Assembly (NCBI GenBank): GCA_903889265.1
Contig: CAISWS010000431.1
Location: forward strand, 1 to 37,422
Direction of reading: 5' to 3'
Source of the DNA: an uncultured Bacteroidota bacterium
GTDB taxonomy: Bacteria; Bacteroidota; Bacteroidia; Chitinophagales; LD1
Length of the DNA: 37,422 nt
In this document: positions 25,285 to 33,280 of the stretch, one piece after another
Layout of the letters: each line of letters begins with the position of its first letter
How positions within the stretch are numbered: position 1 is the stretch's first letter
Program-made: the position numbers and the translations under genes
The notes under the pieces: generated by a model
The model's database searches: none
Told to the model about the DNA's origin: nothing
The model's input: the letters and a program-made list of their open reading frames with translations, nothing else

Positions 25285-25974
25285 TTATTTATTTATCACC
25301 CCATCCATTTTTGCTGCCAATAACTTAGCCCACTCTGCATACATTTTTCCCGAGGGATGAAGCCCATCTCCGGCCACATAATCCGGATGTTCTTTTAGTT
25401 GCCTTGAAATGGGAGTGATGTCAATATAATTTACGTTCGCCTTTACTGACTCCTGCTTATTAATGGAATTAAAAATATCGATGGCTTTACCAATTTCTTC
25501 GCGGCTTCTGCGGTCGTTAGCTGCAAAAGGGGTAGCCCCCCAATCGGGAATGGATATTACAAATACATGATTCCCTTTTCCACTTGCAAAATGTAAAGCC
25601 GTTTGCAATAACTCAATAAACTCTTTCCTGTATTGTTCGGCATCCCTGTCGCGGTATTGGTTGTTCACACCTATCAGCAGGGTCACAAATTCGTTATCGG
25701 AACGTGCGGTGTAATTTGCTTCTTTTATTGCTGCGGCCAATTCATCGGTGGTCCAGCCGGTTTTGGCAATAATGGTGGGCTTGTCAAAGTTAATTCCTGC
25801 CTTCTTCAACAACTCAACTGCTTGCATGGGAAATCTTTCCTGTTCAGTAACGGATTCGCCTATGGTGTATGAATCGCCAAGGCATAGCATGTGATAATTT
25901 TTTTCGGGCATCATCATAAAACTGGTTATCAGGGTCAGGCTAAAGAAAATTATAAGCCCCCAAGTCTGGCGCAT
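25285..25974 (-). CDS. SGNH/GDSL-family hydrolase, exported
   Basis: A 229-residue esterase-like protein with an N-terminal hydrophobic helix (about residues 3-22). Block I is CLGDSYTIGE with nucleophile Ser35, block III is IGVNNQ (Asn104), and block V is DGLHPS with Asp203 and His206, so the catalytic set is complete. Substrates of this fold include acyl or acetyl esters on lipids, peptidoglycan and polysaccharides; the one here is unknown. The ATG at 25974 is preferred over an in-frame TTG at 25992 inside the dtxR-type gene; it begins 10 nt after that gene's stop, so the two are likely an operon. Confidence 0.88.
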   Translation of the reverse strand: MRQTWGLIIFFSLTLITSFMMMPEKNYHMLCLGDSYTIGESVTEQERFPMQAVELLKKAGINFDKPTIIAKTGWTTDELAAAIKEANYTARSDNEFVTLLIGVNNQYRDRDAEQYRKEFIELLQTALHFASGKGNHVFVISIPDWGATPFAANDRRSREEIGKAIDIFNSINKQESVKANVNYIDITPISRQLKEHPDYVAGDGLHPSGKMYAEWAKLLAAKMDGVINK

Positions 25975-25984
25975 ATTAACGGGT

Positions 25985-26641
25985 TTAATCAACTAAAATT
26001 TTCCCGGCTGCTTCTTTGCTCAAAAAAACTTCTTTCCTTCCTTTCAGCTCTACCAAAAGCGATTTGTCAAAATCTACCACTTCTTTTATTACCAGGCTGT
26101 CGTTTAACGCGATGCCCTGCTTATCTAAATATTTAAGGAAGGCGGTTGAGTTATCGGTTACGCTTACCACCTTTAATTTGCGGGCAACGCCGGCCTCAGG
26201 TAACGGCTTCGATTTAACTACTGCCAGTTTGCCGTTAGCATCAGGTATCGGGTCGCCGTGCGGGTCGAATTTAGGGTAACCTAAAAACTTGTCCAGTTCG
26301 TCCGTTAATTTATCGGACTGAATATGCTCAAGCTGTTCAGCCACTTCATGCACCTCATCCCACGTAAAATTCATGTTATTCACTAAGAAAGTTTCCCAAA
26401 GACGGTGCTTGCGAACGGTTTTAACCGCCTGTTTAAAACCTTCTTTGGTAAGCTTTGCCCCGTCGGCACGATTGTAATCTATCAGGCGTTTTTCATCCAG
26501 CTTTCGCAGCATGTCGGTAACCGAAGCGGGGTTAACCCCCAGCTTTTCCGCAATCAACTGATTGGTTGCCCGGTTGTCGTTTGCGCCATTGATTGAGAAA
26601 ATGGCTTTAAGATAATTCTCCTCTGTTGTTGATAATGGCAT
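25985..26641 (-). CDS. DtxR/MntR-family metal-dependent repressor
   Basis: A 218-residue regulator with an N-terminal winged helix (about residues 5-68, NQLIAEKLGVNPASVTDMLRKL), a dimerisation and metal-binding domain (70-145), and a C-terminal FeoA/SH3-like domain (150-215). The metal ligands EQLEH at 102-106 (Glu, Glu, His) and His79 match the MntR pattern, with Glu where iron-type DtxR has Cys. The position of MntR Asp8 is Asn9 and that of Glu11 is Lys12, so the metal site is not identical to B. subtilis MntR. It diverges from the Nramp gene, and a DtxR-consensus operator lies between. It probably represses metal import when Mn or Fe is sufficient. Confidence 0.9.
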   Translation of the reverse strand: MPLSTTEENYLKAIFSINGANDNRATNQLIAEKLGVNPASVTDMLRKLDEKRLIDYNRADGAKLTKEGFKQAVKTVRKHRLWETFLVNNMNFTWDEVHEVAEQLEHIQSDKLTDELDKFLGYPKFDPHGDPIPDANGKLAVVKSKPLPEAGVARKLKVVSVTDNSTAFLKYLDKQGIALNDSLVIKEVVDFDKSLLVELKGRKEVFLSKEAAGKILVD

Positions 26642-26720
26642 ATGGCTGCAAAAATAGGGGAATTATTTGGCAAACCTGACTAAACGCGGGAATTAGCACA
26701 ATGCAAGGCTAAAAATATAA

Positions 26721-26735
26721 TTAGGTAAGCCTAAG
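26721..26735. promoter_or_regulatory. DtxR/MntR-type operator
   Basis: TTAGGTAAGCCTAAG contains the dyad TTAGG-TAAG-CCTAA and differs by a single base from the start of the classical DtxR/IdeR consensus TTAGGTTAGCCTAA. It lies between the divergent regulator gene and the Nramp gene, overlapping the -33 position of the latter. It is the obvious target of the regulator. Confidence 0.75.
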
Positions 26736-26744
26736 TATTATTTT

Positions 26745-26752
26745 TAGATTTG
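26745..26752 (+). promoter_or_regulatory. -7 promoter element of the Nramp gene
   Basis: TAGATTTG matches TAnnTTTG exactly, 28 nt before the ATG at 26780. A TTAG at 26721-26724 lies 20 nt upstream at the -33 position, inside the operator. Confidence 0.6.
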
Positions 26753-26779
26753 CAAAATAATTATCATCTTGCAAATATT

Positions 26780-28666
26780 ATGAATCCGTTAATAACACAT
26801 GAATCGCTGGAGGAAGTGCACAACAGCATTGACACCACCAAAACCAAAGGTGGCTGGCGGCGCTTTTTGCTTTTTTCGGGCCCGGCGTTTTTAGTAGCGG
26901 TTGGTTATATGGACCCGGGAAACTGGGCAACGGATATTGCCGGTGGAAGTAAATATGGCTACTCGCTGATATGGGTGTTGCTTATGAGCAACCTGATTGC
27001 TATCCTTCTGCAAACCCTCAGCGCAAGATTGGGAGTGGTTAGGGGCCGTGATCTTGCACAGGCGTCGCGTGAAACCTACCCGCGTGCTGTAAACATTTCT
27101 CTCTGGATATTAGCTGAAATTGCCATTGCGGCCTGCGACCTTGCTGAAGTTATCGGCCTGGCCATTGGACTTAATTTACTTTTTGGGTTACCCCTGGTTT
27201 GGGGTGTGGTGCTGGCCATTTTCGACACGCTGATAATTTTGTATTTGCAGCGGAAGGGGATGAGATATATGGAGTTGCTGATACTATCGCTGGTGGCATT
27301 AATTGGTGCATCTTTTTTTGTAGAACTGGTTTTTGCCCGGCCGGATGTTGGGCAGATAGCGCTTGGTTTTATACCCGGGCTAAAAGATAGTGGTGCCCTT
27401 TACATTGCCATTGGTATTATAGGGGCAACGGTGATGCCGCATAATTTATATCTGCACTCATCACTGGTACAAACCCGACGGAGAAGCAAGGATGCTCAGG
27501 GAATTAAAACGGCTATCAAATTTAATTTACTCGATTCATCTGTGGCGCTTAACCTGGCTTTTTTGGTTAACGTTTCAATCCTGGTTTTGGCGGCAGCGGT
27601 GTTTTACAAAAACGGATATAACAACGTGGCCGAAATTCAGGATGCGCATAAATTACTTGCGCCACTGCTGGGACAGAAGATTGCGCCCATTTTATTTGCT
27701 ATTGCACTAATAGCTTCGGGGCAAAGTTCAACTATTACCGGTACCCTGGCAGGCCAAATTGTTATGGAAGGATACCTCGATTTACGCATTGCTCCCTGGC
27801 TGCGCAGATTAATTACCCGGTTACTTGCCATTACGCCCACACTTTTGGTTATTCAGTTTTTTGGTGAGGATAAACTAGGGGCATTGCTCATTCTGTCGCA
27901 GGTAATTTTAAGCCTGCAACTGGGATTTGCTGTTATACCTTTAATACAGTTTGTAAGCGATAAAAAGAAAATGGGAGAGTTTGCGATTTCAAAAACTGTC
28001 AAATTTTTTGCCTGGCTTTCAGCCGCCATTATTCTTGGTTTAAACTTTAAGCTGGTTTTCGAAACACTCGGCGACTGGGAGCAAAAGTTATCGGGCCACA
28101 CCTGGATATTCAATTTCATTATAATTCCGCTGGTATCCATTACCGGTTTATTGCTGGGTTATATTTTGTGGTGCGCTATCCTTGGCCAGCGCTGGAAGAA
28201 AAAAGAAGAAACGAATGTGCCGCACGGAAAGGCAGAGGATATTCCTATTATCAGCAGAATATCTTACCAGCACATAGCTATTTGTATTGATTTTTCAAAA
28301 AGCGATATTAAGGCCATAACTCAGGGTGTGGCGCACGGAGAGAAAACAACGGATTTTTACTTATTGCATGTGGTTGAAACAGCCGGCGCAAGGCAATTAG
28401 GTGAGGAAATACAGGACCATGAAACTAATGAAGACTGGGTGCAGTTAAAACAGTACGGCAATAAGCTTCGTGAGCAGGGTTATCATGTACATGAAAGATT
28501 AGGGTTCGGAGACCCCAAGACTGAATTACCACGCCTGGCCGAAAAAGTAAATGCCCAATTACTGGTTATTGGACAGCACGGCCACCAGGGCATAAAAGAC
28601 TTTGTTTTTGGCGAAACTATCTCGGTAGTAAGGCATAACGCGAAATGCCCGGTGCTGGTTGTTTAA
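26780..28666 (+). CDS. Nramp-family Mn2+/Fe2+ transporter fused to a C-terminal universal stress domain
   Basis: A 628-residue protein. Residues about 25-470 form an Nramp/MntH importer with the metal-binding motifs DPGN in helix 1 (residues 45-48, GYMDPGNWATDIAGG) and MPHN in helix 6 (219-222). About residues 490-628 are a UspA-type domain, with AICIDFSKSDIKAI at its start and the nucleotide-binding loop GQHGHQGIKDFVFGET (Gx2Gx9G), then CPVLVV at the end. The ATG at 26780 is used; upstream in-frame codons are TTG within the promoter. Transcription is probably blocked by the divergent DtxR regulator through the operator at 26721. The cytoplasmic stress domain could gate transport in response to ATP, which is inference. 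Confidence 0.93.
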   Translation: MNPLITHESLEEVHNSIDTTKTKGGWRRFLLFSGPAFLVAVGYMDPGNWATDIAGGSKYGYSLIWVLLMSNLIAILLQTLSARLGVVRGRDLAQASRETYPRAVNISLWILAEIAIAACDLAEVIGLAIGLNLLFGLPLVWGVVLAIFDTLIILYLQRKGMRYMELLILSLVALIGASFFVELVFARPDVGQIALGFIPGLKDSGALYIAIGIIGATVMPHNLYLHSSLVQTRRRSKDAQGIKTAIKFNLLDSSVALNLAFLVNVSILVLAAAVFYKNGYNNVAEIQDAHKLLAPLLGQKIAPILFAIALIASGQSSTITGTLAGQIVMEGYLDLRIAPWLRRLITRLLAITPTLLVIQFFGEDKLGALLILSQVILSLQLGFAVIPLIQFVSDKKKMGEFAISKTVKFFAWLSAAIILGLNFKLVFETLGDWEQKLSGHTWIFNFIIIPLVSITGLLLGYILWCAILGQRWKKKEETNVPHGKAEDIPIISRISYQHIAICIDFSKSDIKAITQGVAHGEKTTDFYLLHVVETAGARQLGEEIQDHETNEDWVQLKQYGNKLREQGYHVHERLGFGDPKTELPRLAEKVNAQLLVIGQHGHQGIKDFVFGETISVVRHNAKCPVLVV

Positions 28667-28692
28667 ATTTTCGGCAACTTTGCGAATACAAT

Positions 28693-28812
28693 CCTCATCC
28701 TAAATCCTTCTCCGAGGGAGAAGGACTTTGAGCAGTTGCCCTTTTATGGTAAGTAGCGAAAAAATATGAGGACAGCGATAGAACCCTCTCCTTCGGAGAG
28801 GATAGGGTGAGG
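28693..28812. repeat. MITE-like element with inverted CCTCATCCTAAAT ends
   Basis: The left end CCTCATCCTAAATCCTTCTCC (from 28693) and the right end (28795-28812), read as reverse complement CCTCACCCTATCCTCTCC, align with few differences. Each end also contains its own small palindrome (TCCTTCTCC/GGAGAAGGA and CCTCTCC/GGAGAGG). The whole is about 120 nt, non-coding, between the Nramp gene and smpB. No transposase is present. Confidence 0.65.
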
Positions 28813-28832
28813 AGTATTGAAAACAAGCAACA

Positions 28833-29294
28833 ATGATTGACCAGAAGAAAATAAATATTCAGAATAAAAAGGCAGGGTTCGAGTTCGAGATAACAGACCG
28901 TTTTGAAGCGGGCATTGTTTTAAGGGGAAGTGAAATAAAATCTATCCGCAACGGCGGTGGCAGCATCAGCGAGGCGTTTTGTTTTATGCGAAATGATGAA
29001 TTGTTTATCAGGAACATGAATATACCTGAATACAGCCATGGCGCTTATGCTAACCATGTGCCCGATAGCCTACGTAAACTGTTGCTTACTAAAAAAGAGT
29101 TGAGCCGTATTGATGCCAAAATCCGCGAAAAAGGTTTGAGCGTTATACCACTCCGCCTGTTTATTAACGACCGTGGTTTTGCCAAAGTTGAAGTGGGCTT
29201 AGGCCGTGGTAAAAAGAAGTTTGATAAGCGCGAGAGTATTAAGGATAAAGATACCCAGCGGGAGATGGATAGGGCGATGAAGAAATATAAGTAG
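28833..29294 (+). CDS. smpB: SsrA-binding protein SmpB
   Basis: A 153-residue RNA-binding beta-barrel protein that delivers tmRNA (SsrA) to stalled ribosomes for trans-translation. The opening reads INIQNKKAGFEFEITDRFEAG, followed by LRGSEIKSIRNGG, and the C-terminal tail KKKFDKRESIKDKDTQREM is basic, as in all SmpB. Length is normal. The tmRNA gene itself is not in the window. The next gene begins 21 nt downstream. Confidence 0.96.
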   Translation: MIDQKKINIQNKKAGFEFEITDRFEAGIVLRGSEIKSIRNGGGSISEAFCFMRNDELFIRNMNIPEYSHGAYANHVPDSLRKLLLTKKELSRIDAKIREKGLSVIPLRLFINDRGFAKVEVGLGRGKKKFDKRESIKDKDTQREMDRAMKKYK

Positions 29295-29315
29295 TGGATT
29301 AAAAGACGGTTTTAA

Positions 29316-29924
29316 ATGCTCCGAAAATCGGTCATATCGGTTGTTCTGCTATTGGCAGTTTTTGTTGCCCAGGCACAGGTTTATCCGTTTGGGACTATGG
29401 TAAAAGAACCAGGTTGTGCAGATGTTTTTGTGCAACCGAAAAGAAATCCGTTCAAAATAATAAAAGAAGCATTAAGCAAACGACACATTGATACGGTAAT
29501 ATGTTATATGCATTATAATGCACAGGGTGACCTACGTTATAATCCTGACCTTGATTGGGGGATAATACTTTGGGTAAAAAACCATCAGTGCTTCGGAAGG
29601 CAAATTCAATTTAAGGAATATCTGCCGAAAATAACAAGGAAAACAAAGGTTAGGACACTTATCAGTTCTAAAATAAATTTAGGATATGATTTTGCTACCT
29701 CATTTAAAGGACAGGCGGAAAGCCAGAAGACTGAAGATGATAAAAAGAACCAGCTTGATGGAAATGATAAGTTCCGCAACGATGGAAGGTTATTATGCCA
29801 ATACGGAAGTGAAGTGCATTGTTTTGAAGGAGTAAATGAACGACTTGAATCCCTAAAGGCAGCTTTTTCAAAGCCACATACTCATAAGCATTTTTCGTGC
29901 GGTCCTATAAACAGAAGTCAATAA
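29316..29924 (+). CDS. Secreted hypothetical protein
   Basis: A 202-residue protein with a clean signal peptide (MLRKSVISVVLLLAVFVAQAQ). I do not recognise a family. The mature part has about six cysteines (GCADVF, VICYM, HQCFGR, LLCQYG, VHCFEG and FSCGP), which may form disulfides, and a lysine-rich middle. It starts 21 nt after smpB and could be co-transcribed, though the relation is probably positional. A strong hairpin follows the stop. Confidence 0.7.
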   Translation: MLRKSVISVVLLLAVFVAQAQVYPFGTMVKEPGCADVFVQPKRNPFKIIKEALSKRHIDTVICYMHYNAQGDLRYNPDLDWGIILWVKNHQCFGRQIQFKEYLPKITRKTKVRTLISSKINLGYDFATSFKGQAESQKTEDDKKNQLDGNDKFRNDGRLLCQYGSEVHCFEGVNERLESLKAAFSKPHTHKHFSCGPINRSQ

Positions 29925-29930
29925 GGTTTT

Positions 29931-29964
29931 AGATTTTACAGCTTTGAAAAAAGCTGTAAAATCT
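29931..29964. terminator. 14-bp perfect hairpin between convergent genes, probable terminator
   Basis: AGATTTTACAGCTT (29931-29944) and AAGCTGTAAAATCT (29951-29964) are perfect complements around a 6-nt loop, between the stop of the secreted protein gene and the stop of pcm. The loop and stem are T/A rich, but no long T-run follows on either strand, so efficiency is uncertain. Confidence 0.55.
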
Positions 29965-29982
29965 GCGCACATGGCTAAAAGC

Positions 29983-30651
29983 CTAAAACACCTTCCCTTT
30001 CAACATAGGCACAAAGGCAAAAGCTTTGGCGGTTAAAACCTCCTCGCTATACTGTCCTTCAGCCTGTTTTGTAATGCGCAACATGGTGCAGTCAGATTCG
30101 TTACCGAAAGGTAAAACCATTTTGCCGCCGATGGCTAATTGCGGTAATAGTTTCTTAGGCAACTCCGGTACTGCGGCTGTAATAATAATTTTATCGTAGG
30201 GTGCATAGGATGGAACCCCTTCAAAGCCATCGCCAAAAAAACATTTTATATGGGTGTAGCCCAATTGCTCTAATAATGGCTTGGTGCGCTCAAAAAGTTT
30301 ACGGTGGCGTTCAATGCTGTATACTTTAGCGCCCATGGTTGCCAATACTGCTGCCTGGTAACCGCTACCGGTGCCAATTTCCAAAACCTTGTTTTTGGGG
30401 TTTATCTGTAAAGCTTCCGACTGAAAGGCTACTGTATAGGGCTGTGAAATAGTTTGTCCTTCGCCAATAGGGAATGCCTTATCTTCATAAGCATGGGTCT
30501 CAAAAAAAATGGAATCGTGGCCAAAAAATAAGTGGCGGGGAACAGTTTCAATAGCACTTAACACGTTTTTATCCGTAATCCCTTTATCTTTTAATTGCAG
30601 CGCCAATTCCTTGCGCAATCCTTTATGTCTGTAAGTATCTGTCTGGTCCAT
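29983..30651 (-). CDS. pcm: Protein-L-isoaspartate O-methyltransferase
   Basis: A 222-residue SAM-dependent enzyme that methylates isoaspartyl residues in damaged proteins to start their repair. The SAM-binding motif I is VLEIGTGSGYQAAVLA, and the upstream DKAFPIGEGQTISQPYTVA is the PCMT hallmark. It is followed by VYSIERHRKLFE and, later, YDKIIITAAVPELP. Length is normal. Likely cytoplasmic, transcribed alone and ending at the shared hairpin. Confidence 0.94.
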   Translation of the reverse strand: MDQTDTYRHKGLRKELALQLKDKGITDKNVLSAIETVPRHLFFGHDSIFFETHAYEDKAFPIGEGQTISQPYTVAFQSEALQINPKNKVLEIGTGSGYQAAVLATMGAKVYSIERHRKLFERTKPLLEQLGYTHIKCFFGDGFEGVPSYAPYDKIIITAAVPELPKKLLPQLAIGGKMVLPFGNESDCTMLRITKQAEGQYSEEVLTAKAFAFVPMLKGKVF

Positions 30652-30755
30652 TTATTACTCAAATTTTTCTTTCTACGTCCCTAAGCCGCCCTATGAAGTT
30701 GTCATATAAACCTTCATTTGAAAGATTGTAAAGTTAATGAAAAGAAAAATGCCAA

Positions 30756-30849
30756 CCTCATCCTAAATCTTCCGTATAAGGCCGGATGTACTTATTTCCG
30801 AAAGATATGGAGGGCTTTTAAACGCTCTCTTGCACCGGAAGGGATGAGG
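30756..30849. repeat. MITE-like element, second long copy
   Basis: Left end CCTCATCCTAAATCTTCCG (30756-30774) and right end CCGGAAGGGATGAGG (30835-30849) are imperfect inverted repeats. The interior shares CCGAAAGATATGGAGGG with GCGAAAAAATATGAGGA of the 28693 copy, supporting one family. It fills the gap between pcm and the phosphomutase gene. Confidence 0.6.
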
Positions 30850-30887
30850 TCGCATTTTTTTATAGATTTACCGCATAAAATTCAGAA

Positions 30888-32291
30888 ATGAACAAAATCA
30901 AATTCGGAACCGACGGATGGAGGGCCATCATTGCAAAAGATTTTACAGTTGATAATGTAAAGCGTGTAGCCAAAGCAACTGCCGATTGGACTAAAAAGCA
31001 GGATGCTGATGCAAAAATTGTTTTGGGTTACGACTGCCGTTTTGGAGGTTACCTATTTTGTGAGGCTGCTATTAATGTTTTTTGCAGCAATGGCATAAAG
31101 GTTTTTTTTGATAAGCATTTTGTTACTACTCCAATGATATCACTGGCGGCCCGCGACCTGGGTTGCGAGGTGGGAGTAATTATTACAGCAAGCCATAACC
31201 CTCCATCTTATAACGGATACAAGTTAAAATCAAAAAATGGCGGACCGCTGATTCAGAAATATGTGAGTGAAGTGGAGGCACTGATTCCGGATAGCTGTGT
31301 AGTTGAAGATCTTTCGCTGGAGGAATGGGAACAAAAAGGGCTTTTGGAATTTGTTGACCTGGAGACCTTGTATTTTGCCCATGTATCCAACTACTTTGAC
31401 CTGGAAGCGTTGAATGAATCATCGGAGATGGTGGTTGCCTACGATGCCATGTATGGGGCAGGCCAGAATATTTTTCCGCGCATAATGCCGCATGCTGATT
31501 TTCTGCATTGTGAGTATAATCCTTCGTTTCATGGCCAGGCACCGGAGCCTATTGCTAAAAACCTGAAGGAACTTGAAAACTATTTAAAAGAAATGAAGCA
31601 TGTTGACCTCGGCTTTGCCACCGACGGCGATGCCGACAGAATAGGTTTATATAATGGCGCGGGAAAGTTTATTGACGCACACCATATTATCCTTATCCTG
31701 ATTCATATACTTCATAAATACAAAGAGCAGAGTGGAAAGGTAGTGATTGCATTTTCGGTATCAGATAAAATTAAAAAGCTGTGCGCTATTTATAACCTGC
31801 CGGTTGAGGTTACCAAAATAGGATTTAAGTACATCTGCGAGATTATTGAAAAAGGCGGCGTTTTGGTTGGCGGAGAAGAGAGCGGTGGCATAGCTGTGGC
31901 CGGGCATATTCCTGAACGCGATGGTATCTGGGATGGACTGGTTATTATTGAGCATCTGATAAAGCACGAACAGACTTTACAGGAGTTAATTGATGAGGTT
32001 TATGAATTGGTGGGCAAATTCTTCTATAACCGTAACGACCTGCACCTGAAAGAAGAACAAAAACTGAAGATCATAGAAAACTGCAAAAACGGGGTCTATA
32101 AAGAATTTGGTGGTATACCCGTAGCTAAAGTTGACGATCTGGATGGATATAAATTCTACCTGCAGGATGAAGAAACTGTACTGGTACGCGCAAGCGGTAC
32201 TGAACCCGTGCTGCGTATATACGCCGAAGCATCATCAGAAGAGCGGGTAGAAATTATTTTAGACCGGGTAAAGAAAACCTTGCTTGCTTAA
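30888..32291 (+). CDS. Phosphohexomutase (phosphoglucomutase/phosphomannomutase family)
   Basis: A 467-residue alpha-D-phosphohexomutase that interconverts hexose 1- and 6-phosphates for nucleotide-sugar synthesis. Active-site Ser102 is in TASHNPPSYNGYK, the metal loop is DGDADR (246-251), the sugar-binding loop GGEESGG is at 328-334, and the phosphate-binding loop RASGTEPVLRIYAEA is near the C-terminus. All four conserved regions are present and in order. Whether glucose, mannose or glucosamine phosphate is preferred cannot be read; the SGG in the sugar loop suits glucose or mannose. It could supply the precursor for the polysaccharide operon, though it is 13 kb away. Confidence 0.94.
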   Translation: MNKIKFGTDGWRAIIAKDFTVDNVKRVAKATADWTKKQDADAKIVLGYDCRFGGYLFCEAAINVFCSNGIKVFFDKHFVTTPMISLAARDLGCEVGVIITASHNPPSYNGYKLKSKNGGPLIQKYVSEVEALIPDSCVVEDLSLEEWEQKGLLEFVDLETLYFAHVSNYFDLEALNESSEMVVAYDAMYGAGQNIFPRIMPHADFLHCEYNPSFHGQAPEPIAKNLKELENYLKEMKHVDLGFATDGDADRIGLYNGAGKFIDAHHIILILIHILHKYKEQSGKVVIAFSVSDKIKKLCAIYNLPVEVTKIGFKYICEIIEKGGVLVGGEESGGIAVAGHIPERDGIWDGLVIIEHLIKHEQTLQELIDEVYELVGKFFYNRNDLHLKEEQKLKIIENCKNGVYKEFGGIPVAKVDDLDGYKFYLQDEETVLVRASGTEPVLRIYAEASSEERVEIILDRVKKTLLA

Positions 32292-32295
32292 GCAC

Positions 32296-32946
32296 CTACA
32301 TAGCTTTTTTAACTACCAATAAATAGTGGTCGAAAAAGAATTCGTGTTTTAATAAAAGGGTAAGGGTGGTTTTCCAGCCTCCTGTTTCTGAAAAATCTGT
32401 GTATTCTCTGATGTCGTATTGATGAGGGTGAAGTATATCACCGGGTATCAGGCGGAATAAATATTTGAAAAAGGAATAGTTGTGGGCATCAATTGATAGC
32501 ACAATTACTCCACTAACACCACAAGCTTCTTTTAGCTTTTCAAAACCGCGTTCAATATCATGCACATGGTTAATGGCATTCATACAAAATACTACATCGT
32601 ATTTAATTCCATCAACCTCGAAATCCTCCAATCGTGATTTTAAGAAGCGCACAGAAGGGTAATCACTCTTTTTAAAAAAATGGGTTTGCTTTTCGTATTT
32701 GTCCAATAAAGGATCTATGGCTGTTGTTTTATTATCGGGCAGGGCAATAAAAATACCTGTAGGTCCGCAGCCCATATCAATAATGGTTTTTGATGCATCA
32801 ATTTTTACTTCAGCCGCAATTTTGCCCAGCAGTTTGTTCCAGTAATTTTTTTTCCATGCAAGGTAGCTGGCCTTGTCTTTACCCCGCAGGTATTGCCGCC
32901 ACCATCGTAACTCGAACCACTGTGCGATTTTCCAGCGTAAACTCAT
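32296..32946 (-). CDS. Class I SAM-dependent methyltransferase
   Basis: A 216-residue Rossmann-fold methyltransferase. Motif I is IIDMGCGPTGIFIALP (about residues 55-70), motif II includes AIDPLLDKYEK, and motif III-IV is YDVVFCMNAINHVHDIERGFEK, with histidines near the putative active site. The first 30 residues are basic and rich in tryptophan, which could indicate membrane association. The substrate is unknown. It converges on the phosphomutase gene, with 4 nt between the stops. Such methyltransferases can act on lipids, quinones or glycans, and the sequence does not decide. Confidence 0.85.
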   Translation of the reverse strand: MSLRWKIAQWFELRWWRQYLRGKDKASYLAWKKNYWNKLLGKIAAEVKIDASKTIIDMGCGPTGIFIALPDNKTTAIDPLLDKYEKQTHFFKKSDYPSVRFLKSRLEDFEVDGIKYDVVFCMNAINHVHDIERGFEKLKEACGVSGVIVLSIDAHNYSFFKYLFRLIPGDILHPHQYDIREYTDFSETGGWKTTLTLLLKHEFFFDHYLLVVKKAM

Positions 32947-33280
32947 CTTTTGGGTTGGTTGAAGCGGCAGTTGGTATTCATAGTTCCTTGTGAAAGCAAA
33001 AATGCCTTTTTATACCGGTATCACGATAAGCAAGGACTTTTTTATGTCAGTTAATTTAAGTTGAGCCAGGTTTTGCCAAATCATGAACCGTACCCCGTGC
33101 AACTACCAAGGATAATCTTAACTCTTTACGTAGCACCGTTTTCCGTATTTTTAGGGAAAAGTTGTATTTTCGGTTACTCTGAGATACTGACACCATCTTG
33201 GATCAATGAAAAATGATGGTTTACTGTGAAAACTATTTCCACGACCGGCTGCCCATGTTATACCCCCTAACCATTTAAAT
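32947..33280. other. Intergenic region upstream of the T9SS cargo gene
   Basis: This 334-nt divergent gap has no gene. It contains the promoter-like element at 33139-33172. No palindromic repeat or RNA gene was recognised. Confidence 0.55.
33139..33172 (+). promoter_or_regulatory. Possible promoter of the T9SS cargo gene
   Basis: TATTTTCG at 33165-33172 is of the TAnnTTCG form seen also before the TPP riboswitch and rnpB, with the T-rich TTTTCCG at 33139-33145 at about the -33 position. The predicted leader would be about 100 nt. Confidence 0.4.
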
